Assembly: GCA_024364805.1 (NCBI GenBank)
Contig: CM044502.1
Location: forward strand, 10,235,967-10,299,966
Length of the DNA: 64,000 nucleotides
Direction: 5' to 3'
DNA from: Euprymna scolopes
Taxonomy: Eukaryota; Mollusca; Cephalopoda; Sepiida; Sepiolidae
Part shown: piece after piece, positions 1 through 12,163 of the stretch
Position numbering within the stretch: the first letter of the stretch is position 1
Layout: each line of letters starts with the position of its first letter
The notes under the pieces: model-generated
Seen by the model: only the letters and a program-made list of their open reading frames with translations
Databases searched by the model: none
What the model was told of the DNA's origin: nothing
Translations under genes and position numbers: made by a program

Positions 1-1514
1 TCACTATTTTTGTAGCGTCATCTCACATGCAGCACCAGAGAGGACCACGCATGCGCGGCTTGTTTATTTACGACCAGGTAGGGGCTGGATAGTGGTTCAT
101 AGCATATTACTTTTTTGTTTTTCCTGTCTCCCCCCCTTTCATTTCAATACCTAATATAGTAACGAGTCTGAAATGCTGAGAAACTATCTAAATTAGTGTC
201 TTTAACATATGTTTATATTTCATTAAACTCGCATATATGCATTAGGAGTTTAAAGAATGTTCTTTCCTCGTGAGTCACTTACAGGTTCGAACACGTAAAT
301 AGGCGGCACATAGTATGTAGTGTATATATTCAAGACCACTGTATTGTCTTACCCAGATAAATTTATACACATATCTTTATCGCCTTGATGAAGTCTCGAA
401 AAACAATTAATACTCGCCTTCTGCGCATGTAATTGTGAGCCAAGTGTTACGAAATTACCAAACACTTCTCCCTAATCGGCACTACTAAGGTCCAGTGGCA
501 AGAAGTCCAGGACAACTGGAAACAACGTCGAGAAGAAAAGAGCACATACAGCACTTGGTATTCTTAAATCATCACCCATTTTAGTAATGACCGGGCAAAA
601 CGTCGCTTAACTTGGGTGATCTACGAGAACCGGTGTGCCAATGTTACCGTAGCGTATAAGATATTATCTTTATGAAAATTGCATATATTTGAAGTGTTTA
701 AACCAGGTTTAGCTATTATAATTGCTTTAGGATAGAACATTATTTATGGAAATTGCCGAGACAAGGCATGATTCTACTTGATGTAAGAAGCTAATAAATA
801 CTACTTAATTAAAAAAAAATAAAATAAAAAATAACCAACGATAAACGTTAGACGGAATAGATTCTGACCCAGAAAACAATATTTTCCCCTATTTTTCAAA
901 AACACTGCTTATGGAATGTGAGGAATAATAGATAACAAAGGAAGTGAGTAACGCGGCTGCCGGAAGTGAACCCAAGATTTAATTTTTGCTTTCCTTAGAG
1001 ATTCTGGTCTTCTCCTATTTTTCTTCTCCCGACAAAAGTTTATATATATTATTCAATTTTAATAAAGCAATGGTATATTTGAAATATTCTCATGGGATAA
1101 ACTAAAGATTCGTAAACAATTCAATTGTCTTACTGCGCAAGTTGTACATAAAAAAAAGCATTTTTTTTAATTTTAAATAAATTCTCTAACCTTTTGTTAT
1201 AAAGGTGACACATAAACATCACTTAAAGATACACAATCGAAAACCTATCAAGTGTAAAATCTAACAATTCGTTAATGATGGCCTCTTTATATTGTTTCAG
1301 GTGTCAAGAAAAGCATTTTAAATTTCGATCAAAAATTGATAATACAGTCCTGTCAATATTACATTTTTAAATTGTTTAGATGAGGATCTCTTATTTGAAT
1401 TGTGTGGATACTTCGGACTACTGTTCTTCTTACGTTGTTGCTCAATAATAAAGGGCTGAGTGCTTGTTGCGTCATCTCTAATAATGGATTAGAAGAGATG
1501 ACGTGTTATATTAT
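1..1514. other. No recognised feature
   Basis: AT-rich unique-looking sequence. I see no exon, repeat family member or RNA gene here. Short runs of A or T occur, but nothing that repeats elsewhere in the window. Confidence 0.5.
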
Positions 1515-1544
1515 ATATTTATGTTGTATCATAAAGTGAATCGT

Positions 1545-1970
1545 GTGTGAGTGACATGTATTTTCAGAACCTACCTGTGCTTCTTCGATGTTGGACCATC
1601 TGGAATTTCTCGTCCTGGAGGGAGACTTGATACCTGTTTTTGGATGAAGATTCAATCACTCCAAGACAAGGAATTAGTTCTATAGTTTATTTCACTTTTC
1701 CCAGATGTCCTGCAGAAGGTGGAAAGTGAAATCGGCCTGTGTGGGTTCTTCTACACACGTCAGCGTTCGCCCCTCCCCCAGTGAAGAGGAGGAGACAACG
1801 GAAAGCCGTCCGTTGTCTTCTGAGTCCAAATCAAATCTCAACGATTCAGCTAACCTGATCACATGACTCACACGCAATCAAATCAGCTGATCTTTTACTT
1901 CCGGTCAACGTGTCTACACTATAATTCAACTCTCCCCCTGTCTCTCTCTCTCTCTCTCGCTCTCTCTATT
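1545..1970 (+). repeat. Dispersed repeat G, copy 1
   Basis: About 425 bp closely matching 16335-16765 in the same orientation. Shared blocks include the phrase around GGACCATCTGGAA, a block with GATTCAGCTAACCTGATCAC, and a terminal (CT)n run at 1941-1968. The family is unclassified. The TATA-like box beyond copy 2 would suit a solo LTR, but no clean ends or flanking duplication can be seen, so I leave it as a dispersed repeat. Confidence 0.7.
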
Positions 1971-1974
1971 CCTT

Positions 1975-2300
1975 AACATTTTCATCTTGAGTGCCATTGT
2001 TACAACGTTTCGATCGATTTTACCCTCGGTCTTCTTCAGGTGTATCTTGTCGAATTCGATAATGTTTCTTTCCAACTCGGGAATTTGGACAGAATTTCGA
2101 ACGGAACCCTTTATTTACTTCACGGTGTAACACGATCTCGTTCCATCAGTCATGACTTGATAGAGGTCCTAAGTAATTCATAACTGTATTTTTCGCTCGC
2201 CCACAATGAGAATTGAACCTTTAACCGTCAGGAGAATATCAATTTTACAATTAGTTTTTCAAAACTCTCTATTCACTACGCCACGTGAGTTCGACACCAA
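1975..2300 (-). mobile_element. tRNA-derived SINE, degraded
   Basis: Read on the minus strand, a tRNA-like head has box A TGGCGTAGTGAATAGAG (about 2266-2282) and box B GGTTCAATTCTC (about 2208-2219), roughly 50 bases apart. The body runs into a tail at about 1985-2060 with CCTGAAGAAGACCGAGGG and then a block reading CGAAACGTTGTAAC. The SINE at 42477-42768 has a clearly related tail (CCTGATGAAGGCCGGAGG, then CCGAAACGTCGTG), so both probably borrow the 3' end of the same LINE type. Both promoter boxes have drifted and transcription is unlikely. Confidence 0.65.
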
Positions 2301-2324
2301 CATTTCCGAGTTCGATATGATACA

Positions 2325-2405
2325 CCTGAAGACGAGCAGAGGCTAGACTGAAGTTAAAGAAAATGATACTCAAGATAAGAACAATAGTTCAAAGAATCTA
2401 AATAA
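2325..2405 (+). repeat. SINE tail fragment, inverted
   Basis: Reads ACACCTGAAGACGAGCAGAG and later ATACTCAAGAT, a decayed copy of the tail of the neighbouring minus-strand SINE but in plus orientation. The two tails therefore face each other across the tRNA-like head. Confidence 0.5.
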
Positions 2406-2950
2406 TTCAAATTTTTCGTTAATATAAAAAAAAAAAACCACAAAACAAACAAAAAAAATGCAATACTTCTGTAAAATAGCGCGGCCGCTATATATAATTC
2501 TTAGTCATAAGCGAAAGGACGTGACAGCAAGTAAAAAGATTATAAAATGGAAAAAGAACGTTCGAGAAGACGATCACGTGAGAGACGTCACAGCCGTAAT
2601 GAGAAGTCACACGTGGCTGGAGAATGAGGAAATAAATTTCGTTATACAGAAAAAAGTAATAAAATAAAACAGATTAGGTGTTTCTTTTTGTCTACTTTTC
2701 GACTGTGGCTATAACGTGTTGGTCAACATAACAATTGTGTGGTTATCCTTGTATATGTTGCTTATTGGAATTGGCGTGTTTGCCAACGTGTGAACATTTA
2801 GTCCTATGTCAGCCACAGTTTGCAAGTTTCTTTTTTTTTTTTTTTTGCTTCAAATCATATCAGAAATTGCAATCCCAATCCTCTGATACCTGTTTATTTT
2901 TTATATGAAACCCATATCAATCAACGTTTTTTTTTAATTGTATGTTTGTA
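2406..2950. other. No recognised feature
   Basis: AT-rich sequence with an A-rich tract and an open frame of 69 codons (2458-2667) that resembles no family I know. A T-run lies at about 2832-2846. Confidence 0.4.
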
Positions 2951-3595
2951 CTAGCAGGTAACCCGCCGTTGCCCGGGATTGAAATAGGATGAATGAATCT
3001 TCTACACTTTCTATATGTTTGTCATCCAAATCGGTGAAATCGCTCATTTTTTAATCAAATCTATTGACTGCTCTAGTCAGGGACCCCAGAAGGAAGTTTT
3101 ACGTGCCTAATTGCAATGACTTCGTTTAAAGTACATTGCATTGCACTGTAGAGAATCTACGATTGATTTTATGAAATCATTTTTGTATAGACTTGAATTA
3201 AAGTTAAAAATGAAAAACAAAACAAGTCAGGTATCGTGGTTTCAGTCGTTCTCTAAACAGAAACATTTATTTAGAACGAACCGGTGTCTTATCAAAGAGT
3301 CTACTGGCGATTTTCATACACCGGACCCTTCTGCTTGTGTGAAGATAAAACACTTGTGTTTAAGGGTGTTAACTTTGGATAAAATCTGACTTTTCGATTG
3401 TCGATTTTTTATATTTATCGGAGGCATTCCGATTTTTTATATTTATCGGAGCATTACCCAAGAACACTCCCAAACACATACAATATATTGATCGAAAATT
3501 AAAAAAAAAAAAAAAAAAATTGGTCAAGCCGTTTTGGAGTTCATAGGGAATGGACTCGCACGCAAATATATAGTGCCTTTTTATATGAGTAGAGA
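2951..3595 (-). mobile_element. Non-autonomous Helitron, HelB-like
   Basis: The minus-strand 3' end reads CCCGGGCAACGGCGGGTTAC then CTGCTAG with T beyond (CTAG at 2951-2954), a hairpin plus CTRR terminus. The 5' end reads A|TCTCTACTCATATAAAAAG at 3595. The inside shares phrases with other B-like copies, such as a block around GTAGAGAATCTACGATTG. It has no TIR and no coding capacity. Both ends fit insertion between A and T. Confidence 0.8.
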
Positions 3596-4129
3596 TAGAG
3601 AAAATCTCAACTCTTGCATTTAAAGCTAGTACCATTCCATTGAACACTTTTAATTTCATTTGAATTTTACTCGTCATTTAAAAATCTTAATGTGCATAAG
3701 TCTAACTAAGCATATCACATAATAAACGCTGGAAATGAGTCGCACACTACACACTGTGGTTATCTAATTACTGCGCTACGTATTTCAAAAGCGGGGCTAT
3801 TACACCTTATATAGGGATAATAGACGAGAAGTAAAAAGAAGCAACCTTAGAAGTTAGTGGGCCCCAATAATCATAAGTTACACAGTTGAAAGGGAAAGTT
3901 ATTACGTGACACATGAACATCTCCAGTAGTTAGAAGAGTAATTAAATTCATGAAGGAGAATTTAAAAAGCTACCCGTCAATTATCCCCGATGAACCAAAT
4001 GCAACAAAGACACTTACTCTTAAACCACTAGTTAGAATCTTAAATTATCCCTCGGTAAGAATGTATGTAATATCTGGTGAATACCAGCATCCAGTAGGAT
4101 ACCCTATCCCCAGCTACAATGAATCTCTA
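3596..4129. other. No recognised feature
   Basis: Unique-looking AT-rich DNA between two Helitron copies. The short frame overlapping its right end runs into the next element and is not a gene. Confidence 0.4.
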
Positions 4130-4819
4130 TCTCGGCAATTATATAATTGTAACTCGGGCTGTGCGTGTTCGTTCCTTATAGACTCCGAAACGGCTGAAGA
4201 GATTTTCTATAAATTTTACAGAACTTTTGTGTATAAGTCTGGAAGTGATGCTAGTTAAGCTTTGTCTCAGTATACCCCCGATAATTCCATAGAATCGATA
4301 ATCGAAACCGTTATTTTGATTTATCTATCATTGATAAAGACATTTTTCCATGTCGTCGCTTAGCAACAATGAAAGTGCGGGCCGTGAAAATTCTACTGTA
4401 GGAAAGTTGAAAGCGTGTTTTTATTGCATGACTTAGTCTGCAGGGTTAACAGCCGCACGTGTATTTTTTTCATTAACTGCAAAGATTTTTATAAGACTTG
4501 AAAATCTACGTGTTTTTGTTTGTTTGTTTGTTTTTGCATTGCGTGATCTGTAGGTTCAAATACCGCACGTAAATTGTTTAATGTTTTTTTTTTCGTTAAA
4601 TTGAGAGAAGTTTATATAACATAATTTTATAAAATGTTCTCTTGAATGCAATGTAGAATAACATATTTTGAATTAACTTACTGCATGGAAGCATGTGAAT
4701 CCCCCCTTCCATCACCACTCCGGGTGATTTAACGGATTTCGGTGACAATAAAAATATAGGGGCGTGAAATATTCGTTGCTTATCATCCAATCCTGAGCAA
4801 CGTCGGGTCTCCCTGCTAG
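4130..4819 (+). mobile_element. Non-autonomous Helitron, HelB
   Basis: Starts A|TCTCGGCAATTATATAA and ends CCTGAGCAACGTCGGGTCTC, then CCTGCTAG|T (CTAG 4816-4819). The body matches the copies at 22173-22929 (+) and 48999-49739 (-), including blocks reading CCGAAACGGCTGAA and CGTCGCTTAGCAACAATG. About 690 bp, no open frame of note. Helitron end rules are met at both ends. Confidence 0.85.
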
Positions 4820-5259
4820 TAGAAAATAAAAACGACAGGTTGGGAGATATTTAGTATGGTTTATGTACCGGTAATGCCCTTTAAAGAGCAGATGTTTTAT
4901 GCTTTTGTAGTGCAGTAAAAAAAAATGTATTACAGCTGAAGGTGTTAAGAGGAAAGTTACGTTGAATACATCGAATATCGTCTTTTGTGTCCTTCGTTAG
5001 TGAAGATGTTGTTTTCTGTTTACGGCATATCAATTCCTTTCGAATTAAGTAACGCCGTAGCCGAAAAAGTTTTGATAATTTTTATTTAAAAATATTATTT
5101 TTAGTTTTAATTGTCTGTGTTATCACGAAAAAAAAAACAACAAAAACAACAAAAATGACTTTTAAACAACAAAAAAAACACTGCTTGCATTATCAAATAA
5201 TATTTTTTAAACAATTAATTTTTACAGTTTTAGTTTTACAACGAAACAACAAAAACAAT

Positions 5260-5306
<47 letters not shown>
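4820..5306. other. No recognised gene; ends in (TA)n
   Basis: AT-rich with several A-runs. A (TA)n microsatellite at about 5268-5306 directly abuts the 3' end of the next Helitron. Confidence 0.5.
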
Positions 5307-5310
<4 letters not shown>

Positions 5311-6052
5311 CAAAAGTACCCGTCGTTGACTGGGTTCAAAAACAGCCTACAGAAAAGGGACTCTGATTTATGAAAGTATGATCGGTTATAAAAAGGAAGG
5401 GTTGTAAAGAGATAGCTTCGAATTTGCGGGTATCGAAACCAAAGCAAAATATGATGAAAGTAAAAATAAAATAGATAAACCCCATAATTTATTATACCAT
5501 ACCTGTTCACACTGAAACACTTATCACAATATTGTGTGGATCTATATTAAAAAAAACATTGTTAAACTTTCTGACATATTTCCATTCTATGGAGGTCAGG
5601 CGCGAACGAACACCCCAATAATCTTATTATACCATATTTCTTCAAACTGAAACATAATTATCAAAGTTTACTTACACAGATAGATATGAAAAGTCTTTAT
5701 TAAAGTTTGTGCCTATTTTCATTCTATGGAGGCCGGGCGCGAACGCAGATCCCACAATTTTATTATACAATCCCTATTTAAGTTAAAACATACTTATCAA
5801 AGTATTCTTGTGTACATCTATATCAAAAACACATGTAAACATTTTTTTTTAATTTTTAAATTTATTTCCATACTTTGTTGACCAGGCGCAAACGCAAACC
5901 CCCACAATTTTAATGAACCACCGTTCTTCCAGATCAAACATACCTATTCCTGTATCTCGATAAATCTATTATTATATATAATCAGTTATTTAAACTAGTC
6001 AACCATATAGAAGCCTATTCGTGACCACACACACAGAGCTTTATATCATAGA
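5307..6052 (-). mobile_element. Non-autonomous Helitron with internal repeats (HelI)
   Basis: The minus-strand 3' end reads CCCAGTCAACGACGGGTAC, then GCTAA|T at 5307. The 5' end at 6052 reads A|TCTATGATATAAAGC. Inside are three to four degenerate units of about 140 bp, each with a phrase like GGCGCGAACG followed by a block reading AATTTTATTATACCA (units near 5475, 5605, 5750 and 5890). Internal tandem cores are known in mollusc Helitron-like elements. No other copy of this body is in the window. Confidence 0.75.
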
Positions 6053-6768
6053 TATCTAATATATATACTACACCATTCAAACACGATAGTGTTTGAATAT
6101 ATTGTTAAGTGTCAGTTTTTGTCATTTAGAACTGCTTAAAAGCTTCACCGCTCACTCATTTTTCGACCAAATTTCAAACAATTATTACAGTTTATAGATC
6201 CCACTCTCAACTATATTGTAAAAAAAAAAAAAAATTTTCGTTCAGTAAAGTTCTAATACATTTTCTGGTGTTCAAAATTGCAAAAAAATTGTAAGGTGAC
6301 CGATGTTTTTATGACTGATTTCTATAGCAACTACGTCGTTCCAGCTACTAATTCACTGCTGTCGCGAAAAGAGACGTAACGAGTGAAACAGAAAGAATTA
6401 AAGGGAGATAATTGAGGGGATTTCATTGATAGCAGATGAGTGCCGTACACTGCTATTACATGTGTTTATGGAGGCAAAAAATAAGACTGAAATTAAACAA
6501 AGAACAAGCGAATTTATTGAAAGCCTTGAAAAATCACGGATTACAATCGAAAAAATGCGACCATGAAAAGTAATATGCTTAAGCTTTAACATGGAAAAGT
6601 AAAGGAATAGTTATCAACACTGAAAAAGTAAAGGGCAAATTATTCTAGTAAAAAATATAAATTCATAACTTAAACTATTGCAGCATTAAGAATTAAGCTA
6701 CAAACGTCCTAAAAACGGCCGGGTAGCTGAAACAATAATGTAACTTTACAGAGAAATACGGTAATAAA

Positions 6769-6819
<51 letters not shown>

Positions 6820-8619
6820 AGTTTGTTTTTTCATCGTAAAACAAGACAAAATTATTTTTTGAATAAAATGTTTTATTTTATGATACAAACTGTTTTTTGT
6901 TTCGTGATAAAACAATGTTAAAACTAAAACAATTTTAAAAAATAAATAAATGGTTTTGTTTTCCGTTTCTAGTCTCCGTTCCGTTGCGTATCCCCTTCCA
7001 GTAGTTTAGTTTTTCCGAGTACTGATCTTGGACCTTACCAAGATTTTTGTTTTTGTTTACATTCCTTTATCTTTAAATATGTATTCATAGTGTTTAAGAT
7101 TTATATATGAGCAATAATTAATTCATAGTTTTGGTTTAGTTATTTTCTAGAGGAACTTTTTTGTTGTGGGATTTGCAGAACATGATTGAGTTTTTAAAAG
7201 GGGAAAGGAAAACATCAATGGTTGGTGCATTTTATATCAGAAAGTCTTTTTTTATAATTGGTTTTCGAACTTGGGTAAAATTATAGTATGTTTTTTATTT
7301 TTGTCTCAGTCTGGAAAGTTACTTTTGAGAGAGTTTTCTTTTTCTCTATATTAAAGCAACCTTTTGTGATATCCGGTCTCCGGAATGAGGCAATAAAAAA
7401 GAAAATGCGAATGCATTAATGAAACATAACACCAGAGAGGATAAACACATCCTTTTCAATGTTTATTTGCCATTACCATCACATCTGGAGGGGGGATCTT
7501 TTTCTGTATTCTTTCCATCTTGTTTGTGTGTGTAATCGGAGATTTGCCATGATTGTTACGTGTTGACAGCCTTACTTACCCTTACTGCAGAGCTACTTCC
7601 CAGACGACTATAACACATTCGTTTTCAAATGTAATGTAAGTCGTTGTGTAGCCGTTAACCTAAATAATCAACCTTAATTGATCTATTAGCGATAATCCCA
7701 TGTTTATTTTACCCTCTCTTTTTTTCTTGAGTGACCTTTATGACTAAGTGACACTGTTACTTCTCTGAGGTTAAATAACAGTAAAAAAAGGAAAATAAAA
7801 CTTAAGTTTAATGGACCTGTTTTGCTTCATTGCCACGACGACTTTCTGCCATTACGTTACTTCCTGTACACGTTTGCTACAACTTTTATTTACTCCATAA
7901 TAGAAATATTTTTCTGACTTGATTTAACCTTACGTGAAAGATTCGTATTTTGATATTTTATAAATATAAGCAAATTGAGGGGGGTAACATAATTCCTCAA
8001 ACTATTAGAGCGTAAATGACCCCAAAAACTGATTAAAATTATTAATCTGGCCTTACATTTCCATATAAGACAAGCTGTTTAATTTCTTTAACATAATAAA
8101 GATTAAGATCCTGTCTTCTTTCCCTTTATCTATGTTTTTCAGAACGCGTCATTTTTCGCTTCTTTATTCAATGACGATACTTTATTTTCCATTAAAACGT
8201 TACTCATAAAACAAAATAAACCGATGTGAAAAGAATAAAAGTCGTATTCACTTTCCAAGTCAATTATTATTCACGTCTTCGCCTTCCCCCAACCCCACCA
8301 TCGTTTCGTCCCCATAACACAACACCTATTATTACTTTATTTTTCCTCCGTTCGCTACCAGAATAATAAATGGCCGAAGGGTAATGGCTGTTTCGCATCG
8401 TCACGTCACAAATAAAAATGGACGATAACAATCGATTTGCTTTGGAGATATCCTCAAGATGGGAGGTTCGCGCTATTTTGTTTTCATCATTTATATTTCC
8501 CCTTTTGCTTTTCGTTCTTGTTTTTCAGTGTTTTCTTTTGTATATTTAAACTGTCTGACGAAACTTAATTTTTCAATAGCACCGGGGGTGAAAATAACAG
8601 ATGCAGTAATAATTAAAGA
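6053..8619. other. No recognised gene; (TA)n at 6775-6815
   Basis: A 2.5-kb AT-rich stretch. I see no exon, no Helitron terminus and no repeat shared with the rest of the window, apart from the (TA)n microsatellite and simple A/T runs. Confidence 0.45.
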
Positions 8620-8735
8620 AAGGAATAAGATCACAGTCTATAGTCACGTTATTAAAACATAAACGTTGCTGCGAATTAGCCGGGCGATTACGATATTCTG
8701 AATTTAAGTACCGACAGACTTGCCTTGTTCATCGC
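8620..8735 (+). repeat. Short repeat, possibly a tRNA-like SINE head, copy 1
   Basis: Matches 10080-10200 over about 100 bp, including AAACATAAAC, GAATTAGCCGGGCGATTA and a block with GATTCTGAATTTAAG. The last part is weakly reminiscent of the anticodon arm of a leucine tRNA, so a SINE head is possible, but no clean box B follows. Confidence 0.45.
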
Positions 8736-8744
8736 ATATATATA

Positions 8745-8963
8745 CAGGATGATCCAACAAACGGGCCCCAAATCTAATTAGGCCCCGTTTCTTAGTGTTT
8801 TGTCCGAATGAAATGAAACTTTGGTCATAACTAGTTTATTATATTCAAACCATCACATCAAAACACTAGGGTCTTTGGCCTTTTTTTTCTCCGTTGACTG
8901 TAAAATGCTCAGAAAAACAATTGAATGTCCCCTGTTTTTTTTTTTTGGGGGGGGGTCACCCTG
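8745..8963. mobile_element. Mariner-type MITE, copy 1
   Basis: About 219 bp starting CAGGATGATCC after TA and ending GGTCACCCTG. It is the inverse orientation of the copy at 43050-43269, sharing the block around GGTCATAACTAGTTTATTAT and the phrase GACCCTAGTGTTTTGATG in complement. Ends of the CAGGGTGWCC type with TA targets fit the Tc1/mariner superfamily. It carries no transposase. Confidence 0.75.
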
Positions 8964-9049
8964 CATATATGCGTGTTCACTACCTAGGTCATGATCGTCC
9001 GATCGTTGTGTTGTATTACTTTTATGCTAAATATAATGACATTTTATTA

Positions 9050-9909
9050 TCTGGATTTCTCTCTCTATATAAAGACATCTTGTCTGTGTGCATGCGCGTT
9101 AATGTGTGTGAGAGATATATAGTTCCCTATTAACTCCTAAACAGCTTGGCCAAGATTTTTAAAATTTGACACTAATGCTCTTTGTGTCTGTCAGTGTTTT
9201 TAAATAACTCATGTACCGGAATGTCTCTGATAAGTATGAAAAATGGATAATCCGAAAAAATGCGTGCGTTCGGCCCCTATGAACTCTGAAACCATTCGCC
9301 AATATTTTTAGAAATTTCATATACATGTATTTATGAGTCTGGGAGTGTTTTTAGACAGGTCCAATATCGAAATGCGTGAGATAAGTATAGAAAATCAATA
9401 ATCGCAAAAAATCGATTAAAAAAGGAACAGTACAATTTTGACTAAAATTAACGCCCTTATAAAACCTAATATCATAGGTCAATGCGGAAGTTTATCTATG
9501 CAAAAGCTAAAAGGTTCGGCGTATAAAAATCAACAGTATGCCCTTTGATAAGACAGGTGCGCATTCGAAATTAATGTTTCTGTTTAGAGAACAATAGAAC
9601 CATGCTACTGAGTTTTGCATTTGAAACTTTAGTTTAAACCATTATATAAAAATATTCAAATTTAACTCGACAGTAGATTCTCTACAGTGTAATGCAGACT
9701 AGAATTTATTAATAACTAAGTCATTGTGGAGAATCATGCGAGCTTTTTTTTTTTTCGGTGGACTGCCGTTGGTCTCCAACTAGGGGAGACAACCAATTTA
9801 ATTGAAAAATTGGTGATTTCACTGATTTCGATGACAATACAATTATTGAAAGTGCGGGACATTTGTTTAACATCATTACATTTCGGGCTACGTCCAGTTT
9901 CCTTGCTAG
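9050..9909 (+). mobile_element. Non-autonomous Helitron, HelB2
   Basis: Probably starts A|TCTGG at 9050 and runs into TATATAAAGACATCTTG. It ends in a decayed hairpin (TTCGGGCTACGTCCAG) followed by CTTGCTAG|T (9906-9909). The body matches 20175-20967: both carry GCATTCGAAATTAATG or a near form, and GTAGATTCT before the 3' part. The T-run at about 9745-9758 is internal. Confidence 0.7.
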
Positions 9910-10079
9910 TAAAATATGATACATGTTTATTGTTGGTAGCCGTTTAGAAGTGTAGTTTTGCGAGAGAGAGAATGGGGCACTCACAGGAATTCGACGAGTT
10001 ATTGTTCTCTGGTTTAAATCGCCAACCAACTAACGATGTAGTTGTGGTTTATTAGTATTGAACAAGTAGAATAATAACT

Positions 10080-10200
10080 AAGAACTGAACACTATCACAG
10101 TCTGCAGGAACATTATAAAAACATAAACACTGCTTCGAATTAGGTAGGCGGTTAAGATTCTTTAAATTTAAGGTCAGGCAGATTGACGGTAACGCATATT
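10080..10200 (+). repeat. Short repeat, possibly a tRNA-like SINE head, copy 2
   Basis: Partner of 8620-8735 in the same orientation. It reads AAACATAAACACTGC, then GAATTAGGTAGGCGGTTAAG and a diverged AAATTTAAGGTCAGG block. It lies between two Helitrons, HelB2 on the left and HelC on the right. Confidence 0.45.
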
Positions 10201-10234
10201 TACGTAACCGAATTAGTTCCAGCTTTTAAAGTCA

Positions 10235-11036
10235 TCTATATATCTATAAAAGTTAAAATGTCTGTGTGTGTCTGTGTACATATCCCTACCAAATAACTGT
10301 AAATTTTCAGTCTAGAGACTCGAGATTTGACATAAGGGCTATTGAGATTTTTCTTAATCAGTTTTCGGCTAGAAATTTAGCTGTGAAGAGGTCAAAGTTC
10401 AATGATTTTACCTTTGAAAACTCTACCAAACTCCTCCGCCAATTTTGGGTCTAAACACTTGAAATTTTAATGTAGGTTACTTGGACATAGATAAACATTT
10501 ATAATTTGACTTGATCCCCAAAAATAAAAGTTAAGGAGTTTAAATTAAGGTCAAAGTTTTAAAAAAATTGACCTCTGCGGTCTCTACCAAATTGCTCAGC
10601 CAATTTATGGTCTAAACATTTTAAATTTTACATAAAGAGTATTTATAGATAGGCCCAGCTTTTAATCGGTTTGGGTCAACAATTTAAGCTGCCAAGGCGT
10701 CAAAGTTTAAAAGATTCTACCTTTGCGGTGTCTATCAAATTACTCAACCAATTTTGGGACTAAATATTTGAAATTCCTCTGTCAATTTTTGTTCTAAACA
10801 CTTGAAATTTTAGATGTAGGTAACTTGGACATGGATAAAACTTGGTATTTTTAATTGAGACCAAGATAATAAATGCTAAGGGGTCAGAATAGGGATCCAA
10901 GTTAAAAAAATTTACCTCTGCGGTCTCTAGACAATTTTTGATCTAGACATTTAAAATCTTACATAACGTGTATTCACACGTAGGGCAAGTTATGAACAGT
11001 ACATAGGGGCCGGGTAAAACCGGGCTGAATTGCTAG
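10235..11036 (+). mobile_element. Non-autonomous Helitron, HelC (long form)
   Basis: Starts A|TCTATATATCTATAAAAG and ends with hairpin CCGGGTAAAACCGGGCTGAA, then TTGCTAG|T (11033-11036). The body holds about four degenerate sub-repeats, each with CTCTACCAAA followed by CCAATTTTGGGTCTAAAC or near forms (around 10425, 10580, 10731 and 10925). Shorter HelC copies with the same start occur at 29852-30612, 34137-34597, 52752-53680 and 59514 onward. Confidence 0.85.
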
Positions 11037-11388
11037 TAAGAAATAGACGGTTTTAAGTTAATTTTGTGACGTCGCCAAATTATGTTTCTCTCCTCAATGT
11101 AAAAATTAGGCTAATATTATGTCATTAACTTAATCTAGGGGTAAGTACAGAAAACTTCAAAAGAAAGTCGTCCCGTTCCTATGTTATGAATGGATTTATT
11201 AATTAGAACATAATTTAATTACGGTCTGTATACGGGACAAGTACCTGGTTCCCTTTTTTTGCAGTTATGTAACACATTTATTATTACTAAAATTAGTTAA
11301 CACTTCGATGAGGAAAATTTAGAGCCTAAAAATCTCCCCCGAAAAAAAAATTCTTTCAAAGGAATATCCGATTTGTACTTTATTAAAA
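11037..11388. other. No recognised feature
   Basis: About 350 bp of AT-rich spacer between HelC and the D/E composite. Confidence 0.4.
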
Positions 11389-11733
11389 TTAGCAGGACCT
11401 GTGGAAATGCCACGGAGGGAGACGTTCATATGTAATATATTGATGTTGGCATTCTGTAGATGTTCAGTGTAAATGGAGACGCTCTGATATTATTGTAGCT
11501 TTTTTGTTGAAACTGTAAAAGTAGTTATCTAAGCCAGCAGGAACGCCCGGCAAAGCCCGGTCGTAAAGTACGCTTAAATATAATATTTTAATTCTTGCAA
11601 ACTTCGATTATATTAATATAGAGTAAATGTTCTAGCGTTTTATATATATTATAAAGTTGTATTTTCAAACATAAAAAATATATACCTACATGACTTGGAT
11701 GCATTAGCTTGAATCGAAACCGAAATAAAACAA
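11389..11733 (-). mobile_element. HelD-HelE composite, HelD part truncated
   Basis: On the minus strand a HelD 3' part (about 11535-11733, hairpin GACCGGGCTTTGCCGGGCG then TCCTGCTGG) is followed directly by segment E (11389-11534). E ends in its own hairpin, CCGTGGCATTTCCACAGG, and CTGCTAA|T at 11389. The same D-E order and junction recur at 25507-26517. The HelD 5' side is lost where a (CA)n(TA)n microsatellite begins. Confidence 0.7.
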
Positions 11734-11734
11734 C

Positions 11735-11781
<47 letters not shown>
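11735..11781. repeat. (CA)n(TA)n microsatellite
   Basis: About 24 bases of CA repeat run into about 24 bases of TA. It replaces the missing 5' part of the adjacent HelD copy. A second (TA)n with a short GA run lies at about 11957-12005. Confidence 0.85.
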
Positions 11782-11782
<1 letters not shown>

Positions 11783-11953
11783 ACTCAAATTAACTTGTAA
11801 CAGGTGTTGTAACCCAAGTAAAAAAAATCGTTCCTGATGATAATCGGATGCACCGCTAGAAAGCGCTTGAGTGGAATATGGCAGAACAACAAATTTTGCG
11901 CGCCATTTTATACAATATGCCAGCTGTAATAAAGATATCTAGAAAAATGTGCG

Positions 11954-12005
<52 letters not shown>

Positions 12006-12163
12006 CTTTTTTTTTAAAAGCCAAAGACAATGCGGAGAAAGACCGGAATAATGAAAGTAAAGAAAGAAAAACAAACAAATGTAGACGGGTATGCTTGTTT
12101 TTCTTTCTTTACTTTCATAATTCCGATCTTTCTACGCATTTTCTTTGGCTTTAAAAAAAAAAT
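12006..12163. other. Long near-perfect hairpin (foldback)
   Basis: Left arm 12006-12078 and right arm 12092-12163 are inverted copies of each other with about five mismatches over some 70 bases, around a loop of about 13 bases (12079-12091). The arms hold GCCAAAGACAATGCGG on the left and CCGCATTTTCTTTGGC-like complement on the right. It is flanked by (TA)n and (GA)n tracts. Arms this similar suggest a young foldback element or local inverted duplication. A hairpin RNA precursor is possible but untested. Confidence 0.8.
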
